Positions 58,412-64,000 of a stretch of 64,000 nt of DNA are shown here, piece after piece; within the stretch, counting starts at the first letter, position 1, and the number at the start of each line of letters is the position of its first letter. The translations under genes and the position numbers were made by a program. The notes under the pieces are model-generated. The model had not been told where the DNA came from and searched no databases. It saw nothing but the letters and a program-made list of their open reading frames with translations. This DNA is from Streptomyces xanthophaeus (GTDB lineage: Bacteria > Actinomycetota > Actinomycetes > Streptomycetales > Streptomycetaceae). The stretch lies in NCBI RefSeq assembly GCF_000725805.1, contig NZ_JOFT01000017.1, forward strand, positions 248,001-312,000, written 5' to 3'.

Positions 58412-60118
58412 ATGTCAGAGATCCTCCAGGGTGGCAGCGCCACCCGGCTGCCCCGCCAGGTGGCCGACGCCTACGTCGACGACCTCATCGCCCTCGACCC
58501 CATCGCGGGCACCTTCCTCGGTGTCGCCGCGAGCTCCAGCAAGCTCCCGGACTTCTCCCCCGCGGGCGCCGCGGCGATGGCCGGGCTGGCGCGGACCACC
58601 CTCGCCCGCCTCGACGCCGCCGAGCAGCTGCCCGGCGCGGACAGCGACGCCGAGCGCCGCTGTGGCCGGCTGCTGCGCGAGCGGCTGAACGCCGAGCTCG
58701 CGGTGCACGAGGCCGACGAGCACCTGCGCGCCGTCAGCAACATCCACTCCCCGGCCCATTCCGTCCGCGAGGTCTTCACCCTGACCCCCGCCGACACGGA
58801 CGAGGACTGGGCCGCGATCGCCGAGCGGCTGCGCGCCGTACCGGCCTCGTACGCCGGCTACCGCGAGAGCCTCGCGCTCGGCCTGGAGCGGGGCCTGTAC
58901 GGTGCGCCGCGCCCGGCTGCCACCTTCATCGAGCAGCTCACCACCTGGGCCGGCCAGGACGACGACGGGGCGCGCGACTTCTACGGCTCCTTCGCCGCCG
59001 CGGGACCCGAGTCGCTGCGCGCGGAACTGGACGAGGCCGCGGCCACGGCCACGGCGGCGGTCGTGGAGCTCCGCGACTGGATGCGCGACGTGTACGCCCC
59101 GGCCGTCGCGGACGCGCCGGACACGGTGGGCCGCGAGCGCTACGCCCGCTGGTCGCGCTACTTCAACGGCACCGACCTGGACCTGGACGAGGCGTACGCG
59201 TACGGCTGGTCGGAGTACCACCGGCTGCTGGGCGAGATGAAGGCGGAGGCGGCCAAGATCCTGCCGGGGGCCGGGCCCTGGGAGGCGCTGCGCCACCTGG
59301 ACGAGAACGGCACCCACATCGAGGGGGTCGACGAGGTCCGGGCGTGGCTGCAGGGCCTGATGGACGAGGCCATCGAGAACCTCGACGGCACCCACTTCGA
59401 ACTCGCCGAGCGGGTCAAGCGGGTCGAGTCCATGATCGCCCCCTCGGGCGGCGCGGCCGCTCCGTACTACACCAACCCGTCGGAGGACTTCTCCCGGCCG
59501 GGCCGCACCTGGCTGCCGACCATGGGCCAGACCCGCTTCCCGGTGTACGACCTGGTCTCCACCTGGTACCACGAGGGCGTTCCGGGCCACCACCTCCAGC
59601 TCGCGCAGTGGGCGCACGTGGCGGACCAGCTCTCCCGCTACCAGGCCAGCGTCGGCCTCGTCAGCGCGAACGTCGAGGGCTGGGCCCTGTACGCGGAGCG
59701 TCTGATGGACGAGCTGGGCTACCTCAAGGACGCGGAGCAGCGCCTGGGTTACCTGGACTGCCAGATGATGCGTGCCGCGCGGGTGATCGTGGACATCGGC
59801 ATGCACCTGGGCCTGGAGATCCCGGCGGACTCGCCGTTCCACCCGGGCGAGCGGTGGACGGTCGACCTGGCGCAGGAGTTCTTCGGGCTGCACAGCGGGC
59901 GCCCGGCGGACTTCATCGTGAGCGAGCTGACGCGCTACCTGTCGATGCCGGGGCAGGCCATCGGGTACAAGCTCGGTGAGCGCGCCTGGCTGCTGGGCCG
60001 GGACAACGCCCGCGCCGCGCACGGTGAGTCCTTCGACCTGAAGGCCTGGCACATGGCGGCGCTGTCGCAGGGTTCGCTGGGGCTGGACGACCTGGTGGAC
60101 GAGCTCTCGAAGCTCTGA
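58412..60118 (+). CDS. DUF885 metallopeptidase-like protein
   Basis: This 568-residue protein belongs to the DUF885 (M3-like helical) family. The HExxH-like zinc site is WYHEGVPGHHLQLA, with downstream glutamate in VEGWALYAERLMDELGY. SPFHPGERWTVDLAQEFFG and ELTRYLSMPGQAIGYKLG are the other conserved blocks. There is no signal peptide. Some relatives are putative dipeptidyl or glycyl-type peptidases; the substrate is unproven. There is no ribosome site, but TACGAA ends 9 nt before ATG, so it may be leaderless. A bidirectional terminator follows. Confidence 0.93.
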   Translation: MSEILQGGSATRLPRQVADAYVDDLIALDPIAGTFLGVAASSSKLPDFSPAGAAAMAGLARTTLARLDAAEQLPGADSDAERRCGRLLRERLNAELAVHEADEHLRAVSNIHSPAHSVREVFTLTPADTDEDWAAIAERLRAVPASYAGYRESLALGLERGLYGAPRPAATFIEQLTTWAGQDDDGARDFYGSFAAAGPESLRAELDEAAATATAAVVELRDWMRDVYAPAVADAPDTVGRERYARWSRYFNGTDLDLDEAYAYGWSEYHRLLGEMKAEAAKILPGAGPWEALRHLDENGTHIEGVDEVRAWLQGLMDEAIENLDGTHFELAERVKRVESMIAPSGGAAAPYYTNPSEDFSRPGRTWLPTMGQTRFPVYDLVSTWYHEGVPGHHLQLAQWAHVADQLSRYQASVGLVSANVEGWALYAERLMDELGYLKDAEQRLGYLDCQMMRAARVIVDIGMHLGLEIPADSPFHPGERWTVDLAQEFFGLHSGRPADFIVSELTRYLSMPGQAIGYKLGERAWLLGRDNARAAHGESFDLKAWHMAALSQGSLGLDDLVDELSKL

Positions 60119-60134
60119 CCCCGCGCGTCCACCT

Positions 60135-60178
60135 CGTACGGGCCGCCCGTTCCCCCGAGGGGGAGGGCGGCCCGTACG
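60135..60178. terminator. Bidirectional terminator
   Basis: CGTACGGGCCGCCC and its exact complement form a 14-bp stem, with an inner CCCCC-GAG-GGGGG stem in the loop. It lies between the convergent DUF885 and rhodanese genes. Confidence 0.85.
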
Positions 60179-60197
60179 CGTGCGAGGGGGCCTCGGT

Positions 60198-60740
60198 TCA
60201 GCAGCCGCAGTCGTCCGAGTCGGTGGGGGCGGTCAGCGGGTCGGCCTCCGCGCGCCGCTCCGTGCCCTGCCAGGTCTCGACCTCGAAGCCCTCGCGGATC
60301 CAGTACTCGATCCCGCCGAGCATCTCCTTGACCTGGAAGCCGAGTTCGGCGAGGGCCAGGGCGGAGCGGGTGCCGCCGTTGCAGCCGGGGCCCCAGCAGT
60401 ACGTGACCACGGGCACGTCCTTGTCCAGGAGCCGCTCCGCCTGTTCGGGGACGAGGGCGGTGGGCAGGTGGACGGCGCCGGGCACGTGGGCCTGGTCCCA
60501 GGACGGGGTGGAGCGGGAGTCGACCAGCTGGAAGCCGAGCTCGGCGCCCTCCTCGCGGTGGGCCTTGAAGGCGGCGGCGACGTCGGACACGTCCGCATGG
60601 AAGGCCAGGCTCGCGGCGAAGTACGCGGCGGCCGCGGCCGGGGAGGCCGGGGGCACCCGGAGCACGGGGTTCACGGTGGCCGGGGCGGCGGCGCCGGTGG
60701 TGGCGGCAGGGGCGGCGGCGGTGTTCCGGTTCGTCGTCAT
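60198..60740 (-). CDS. Rhodanese-like sulfurtransferase
   Basis: This 180-residue protein has a single rhodanese domain (residues about 45-160): LGFQLVDSRSTPSWDQAHVP, GAVHLPT and the active-site loop TYCWGPGCNGGTRSALALAE. The first cysteine of that loop is the probable persulfide carrier; the long loop is like those of GlpE/YgaP-type outliers. An Ala/Thr/Pro-rich N-terminal leader of 40 residues precedes it, and it ends DSDDCGC, a C-terminal dithiol. It is divergent from an Lrp-type regulator, which may control it. Confidence 0.9.
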   Translation of the reverse strand: MTTNRNTAAAPAATTGAAAPATVNPVLRVPPASPAAAAAYFAASLAFHADVSDVAAAFKAHREEGAELGFQLVDSRSTPSWDQAHVPGAVHLPTALVPEQAERLLDKDVPVVTYCWGPGCNGGTRSALALAELGFQVKEMLGGIEYWIREGFEVETWQGTERRAEADPLTAPTDSDDCGC

Positions 60741-60834
60741 GACTCAGAATCTACGATCTGTTGATCTTCGGGAGAAGTGACTTTCCCCGGCCTTCTCCCT
60801 GTCGCTCCGGGGATTCCACTGCTAGACATGCGAG

Positions 60835-61281
60835 ATGACCGCATATTCCCCTGACGCCACCGACTGGCGGATCCTTGAGGTCCTCCAGCAGGACGGACGC
60901 GCCAGCTTCACCGAGCTGGCCCGTGCCGTGTCCATGTCCGCCAGCGCCGTCACCGAGCGGGTGCGCCGCCTGGAGGAGTGCGGGGTCATCACCGGATACA
61001 CGGCCGTGGTCGACCACGAGAAGCTGGGCAAGTCGATCCTCGCGCTGGTGCGCCTGCGCTACCCGCACGGCAACTACAAGCCGTTCCACGACTTCCTGGA
61101 CTCCACCTCCGAGATCCTGGAGGCCCACCACGTCACCGGCGACGACTGCTTCGTCCTCAAGGTCGCCGCCCGTTCGATGGCACACCTGGAGGAGGTCACC
61201 GGCCGGATCTCCGGGCTCGGCCCGGTGACCACGAGCATCGTCTACTCGTCCCCGCTCGGCAGGCGCCCGCTCAGTCCGTGA
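60835..61281 (+). CDS. Lrp/AsnC-family regulator
   Basis: This 148-residue protein has an N-terminal HTH (DWRILEVLQQDGRASFTELA then MSASAVTERVRRLEECGVI) and the RAM ligand domain (HHVTGDDCFVLKVAARSMAH then LEEVTGRISGLGPVTTSIVY). Such regulators usually sense an amino acid. TAGACA ends 6 nt before ATG and no ribosome site is visible, so translation may be leaderless. It is divergent from the rhodanese gene, and its end overlaps the convergent sbcC by 11 nt. Confidence 0.93.
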   Translation: MTAYSPDATDWRILEVLQQDGRASFTELARAVSMSASAVTERVRRLEECGVITGYTAVVDHEKLGKSILALVRLRYPHGNYKPFHDFLDSTSEILEAHHVTGDDCFVLKVAARSMAHLEEVTGRISGLGPVTTSIVYSSPLGRRPLSP

Positions 61282-64000
61282 GCGCGGCCGTACGGTGGCG
61301 CACCACGGAGCCGCCGCGCTGCTTGACGATCTCCAGCTGGGCCTGGACCCGGGACCTCAGGTCGGCGACGTGGCTGACGATGCCGACGCTGCGGTCGCGC
61401 TCGCGCAGCGAGTCCAGCACGTCCAGCACCTCGTCCAGGGCCTGGTCGTCGAGGCTCCCGAAGCCCTCGTCGATGAAAAGGGTGTCCAGCCGCATGCCGC
61501 CCGCCTCGTCGGTCACCACGTCGGCGAGGCCGAGGGCGAGGGCGAGGGAGGCGAAGAAGGTCTCGCCGCCCGACAGGGTGGCGGTGTCGCGCTCGCTCCC
61601 GGTCCAGGCGTCGACCACGTGCAGACCGAGGCCGGAACGGCCCCGTCCGCCCGCCCGTGCGTCGGAGTGGACCAGGGTGTAGCGGCCGCCTGACATGCGC
61701 AGCAGGCGTACCGTCGCCGCCGCGGCGACCTGCTCCAGGCGGGCCGCCAGTACGTACGCCTCCAGCCGCATCTTGCGCTCGTTGTCGGCGGAGGTGCCCG
61801 CGGTGAGTCCGGCCAGCCGGGCCACCCGGTCGTAGGCCTCCCGCAGCGGGCCGAGCGCCCGCAGCTCCTGTTCCGCCTGGCGCGAGAGCCGGTCGAGCTC
61901 CGCGCAGCGCACCCGGGCCGCGTCGAAGGCCGAGCCGGCCGTACGGAGCTTCGCGGCGGCCGTGGCCGCGTACGCCTCGGCCCGGTCCGGTTCGGCCGGG
62001 GGCAGGGCCGCGGCCTCGGCGGTGCCGGCCTCGGCGCGGCGGTCCGCCAGCGTGGCCTCCTCCGCCTGCCAGGCGTCCATCCGGTGCTGGAGGGCAGTGC
62101 GTTCGTACTCGGGCAGGACGGCGTCGGAGGCGGCCTCGACGGTGTCGAAGCCGGCCCGGAAGGCGGCGTCGGCGAGCTGGTCGTCCGCCTCCTTCAGCCG
62201 GGCGGCGGTGGTCTCGGCCCGGCGCAGCGCGGCCGCGGCACCCGAGACCATCCGGACGCGGTCCTCCAGGGTGCGGGCACGGGCCGCGACGGTGGGGGCG
62301 TCACCCCGTACGCGGGCCAGTTCGGTCTCCAGCGAGGCCTGTTCCCGGTCCAGGGCCTCGCGGCGCGACGCCCTGGCGGCGACCCGCCGCTCGGAGTCGA
62401 GCCGGTCGGCGCTGCGCGCGGCGTGCTCCCGTTCGGCGCGGGCGAGCCGCTCGCGCGCGGTGTGCAGCCCGGCCGCCGCGGCGTGGGCGGCGGCGTGCCG
62501 GGAGCTCAGGTCCGAGGTCAGGTCGAGGAGTTCGGCGGTGGTGGCGTCCCCGGCGGCGGCCGCGGCCTCGGTACGGGCCTCCTCGACCGCGGCGAGGCGG
62601 CGCTCCACGGCGGCCCGTGCCTCCTCGGCCCGTTCGAAGGCGGCGTGGGCGGCGTCCTCGGCGGCCCGGTCCACGTGGCCGGGCGCCGGGCGGGCCGGGG
62701 CGGGATGTTCCGCGGAACCGCACACCGCGCAGGCCTCGCCCGGCTCCAGCGCCTCGGCGAGTTCGGCGGCGATCCCGCGCAGCCGGGCCTCCTTCAGCTC
62801 CAGCCAGCGCTCGCGTGCGGCGGCGGACTCCTCGCGTACGGAGAGCAGTTCGCCCGAGGCGCGCTCCGCGTCGGCGGCCAGCGCGTCCCGCCGCCGGGCG
62901 GCGTTCAGGTGCAGCCGGGCCGGTTCGAGCCGTCCGGCGAGCTGCTCGGCGAGGGTGGCGGCCTGCTGGGCGGCGTCGGCGCGCTCCTGGAGGGCCGAGC
63001 GGGTGGCTTCCCAACGGGCCAGCCACTCGGCGGACTCCTGGTGCTGTTCCTCGGCCGCGCGGGCCTCGCGCTCCAGGTCGGCGCGCTCGCGGCCGATCTC
63101 TGCGCTGCGCTGCTCGGCCCGGCGGGCGGCGCCCAGGGCGCCCAGGTCCTCGCGCAGCCGCTGCTCGACGGAGGCCAGTTGCGCGGTGCCCGCCTCGGCG
63201 AGGGCGGGCGGCAGTTCGGCCCGGGCGGCCGTCTCCGCGTGTGCGGCGGCCAGGTGGGCGGCGGAGGCCGCGCCGCGCAGTTCCAGGGCGGGTGCCACCA
63301 GGGCGCCCCGCCGGGCCCGGTCCAGCAGGCCGCGCACCCGCTCCCGGTCGGGCGCGGCCTCGTCGAGCAGGGCGGCGCGCCGGGCGGTCTCGGCGTGACG
63401 GCGCTGGAGCCGGTCGAGTTCGCGGGCGTCCTCGGCGGCCCGGCGGGCGGCCGCGTGCCGGCTCTCGACGGCGGCCAGCGCGTACTCGGCGACCGTGAGG
63501 CGTTCCCGGGCGGAGCAGCGCGCGACGGCCGCCCAGGCCCGGACGGCCGCGGCGAGCCCGGGATCGCCGGGCTGGTGGCCGGGCAGCGGCCAGGCCCGCA
63601 GGTCGGCGCTGTCGCCACAGGCCTGGGCGAGGCGCTGGGCGGTGTGCAGCACCTTCTCGTCGCCGGCCCGCACCTTGGCCTCGGCGGCCCGGCGGCGTTC
63701 GCCGAGGAGGGCCTCGACGGCGGCGAAGCGGCGGGTGTCGAAGAGCCGGCCGAGCAGTCGGCCGCGGGCGGCCTCGTCGGCCCGCAGGAAGCGGGCGAAC
63801 TCCCCCTGCGGCAGGAGCACGACCTGGCAGAACTGCTCGCGGCTCATGCCGAGCAGCTGCTCGATCTCCTCGCCGATCTCCTGGTGCGAGCGGCTGAGGG
63901 CGGCCCAGCCCTCGCCGGTGTGCTCGCGCAGCCAGCTCTGGGCCTTGTCCTTGGTGGTGCCGGTGCCGCGCTTCTTGGGACGGTCCTGTTCGGGGCGGCG
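61271..64000 (-). CDS. sbcC: Exonuclease SbcCD, SbcC subunit (5' end outside the window)
   Basis: The large SMC-like ATPase of the SbcCD nuclease removes hairpins and DNA ends during repair. The window holds at least 900 codons from the middle to the C-terminus. Seen are RPKKRGTGTTKDKAQSWL, QFCQVVLLPQGEFARFLRAD (the N-lobe Q-loop), a long Ala/Arg/Glu coiled coil, a zinc-hook CAVCGSAEHP, and LSGGETFFASLALALGLADV with LFIDEGFGSLDDQALDEVLD (signature and Walker B). Walker A lies outside. sbcD is normally just upstream, so it would be expected beyond the right edge. Confidence 0.95.
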   Translation of the reverse strand, partial: RRPEQDRPKKRGTGTTKDKAQSWLREHTGEGWAALSRSHQEIGEEIEQLLGMSREQFCQVVLLPQGEFARFLRADEAARGRLLGRLFDTRRFAAVEALLGERRRAAEAKVRAGDEKVLHTAQRLAQACGDSADLRAWPLPGHQPGDPGLAAAVRAWAAVARCSARERLTVAEYALAAVESRHAAARRAAEDARELDRLQRRHAETARRAALLDEAAPDRERVRGLLDRARRGALVAPALELRGAASAAHLAAAHAETAARAELPPALAEAGTAQLASVEQRLREDLGALGAARRAEQRSAEIGRERADLEREARAAEEQHQESAEWLARWEATRSALQERADAAQQAATLAEQLAGRLEPARLHLNAARRRDALAADAERASGELLSVREESAAARERWLELKEARLRGIAAELAEALEPGEACAVCGSAEHPAPARPAPGHVDRAAEDAAHAAFERAEEARAAVERRLAAVEEARTEAAAAAGDATTAELLDLTSDLSSRHAAAHAAAAGLHTARERLARAEREHAARSADRLDSERRVAARASRREALDREQASLETELARVRGDAPTVAARARTLEDRVRMVSGAAAALRRAETTAARLKEADDQLADAAFRAGFDTVEAASDAVLPEYERTALQHRMDAWQAEEATLADRRAEAGTAEAAALPPAEPDRAEAYAATAAAKLRTAGSAFDAARVRCAELDRLSRQAEQELRALGPLREAYDRVARLAGLTAGTSADNERKMRLEAYVLAARLEQVAAAATVRLLRMSGGRYTLVHSDARAGGRGRSGLGLHVVDAWTGSERDTATLSGGETFFASLALALGLADVVTDEAGGMRLDTLFIDEGFGSLDDQALDEVLDVLDSLRERDRSVGIVSHVADLRSRVQAQLEIVKQRGGSVVRHRTAALTD

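Overview
The window looks like chromosomal DNA of a Streptomyces or a very close relative. Base composition is extremely GC-rich, with almost every third codon position G or C. It carries families typical of that genus: an XRE/DUF5753 regulator followed by a DUF397 protein and preceded by a divergent anti-sigma-type ATPase, DUF5999, MurT/GatD, many GTG starts, overlapping ATGA/GTGA junctions, and a single in-frame TTA codon. No rRNA, tRNA, CRISPR array, transposase or phage gene was recognised. Most of the window reads as ordinary core-chromosome content.

Left part (1-20 kb). After the tail of an unidentified gene comes a divergent pair: an XRE-cupin regulator, and an operon of an aliphatic-sulfonate/nitrate-type ABC transporter plus a cytoplasmic arylsulfotransferase-like protein, with a perfect palindrome between them. 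A MerR regulator and a quinone-reductase-like dehydrogenase follow, with a textbook long-spacer MerR promoter. Then come a secreted beta-propeller, a small membrane protein, and a five-gene nickel/peptide ABC operon (nikABCDE) headed by a good match to the Nur box. Beyond it lie an FN3 lipoprotein, a STAND ATPase with a bldA-type TTA codon, a two-gene operon of very small proteins (DUF5999 and a 30-residue peptide), an SRPBCC protein, and a divergent acyl-CoA dehydrogenase/TetR pair.

Middle part (20-45 kb). Housekeeping genes dominate: peptide deformylase, murT-gatD for lipid II amidation, phosphofructokinase, a CtaG-like cytochrome oxidase assembly protein, an acylglycerol-phosphate acyltransferase and a secreted tripeptidyl aminopeptidase. 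The complete urease cluster ureABCFGD follows. It has no ureE, and it sits about 14 kb from the nickel importer that could feed it. Then come a VOC protein, the ATPase/XRE/DUF397 regulatory set, and the biotin genes (bioF divergent from bioB-bioA-bioD). BioB has a Cys/His-rich tail, and a repeat field has grown out of the 3' end of bioD. A methyltransferase, a GNAT, two coupled CNNM/CBS membrane proteins and an SGNH hydrolase follow.

Right part (45-64 kb). This holds purB with an overlapping mug-type DNA glycosylase that seems to use a CTG start, and a divergent ABC exporter/two-component system sharing a twin-palindrome promoter. A ROK regulator lacking the usual zinc motif comes next, then a 36-bp tandem repeat array and a HutC/DasR-type GntR regulator with a dre-like upstream site. 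The region ends with an alpha/beta hydrolase, a PhoD phosphatase, an ACT-GNAT gene with an apparently broken 5' end, a DUF885 peptidase-like protein, a rhodanese, an Lrp/AsnC regulator and most of sbcC, which runs off the right edge.

The most notable items are the sulfonate-transporter/arylsulfotransferase operon, the Nur-box nickel operon together with urease, the DUF5999/30-residue peptide operon, the twin palindrome between the ABC exporter and its two-component system, and the two repeat fields. Nothing here is clearly a new defence or mobile system.
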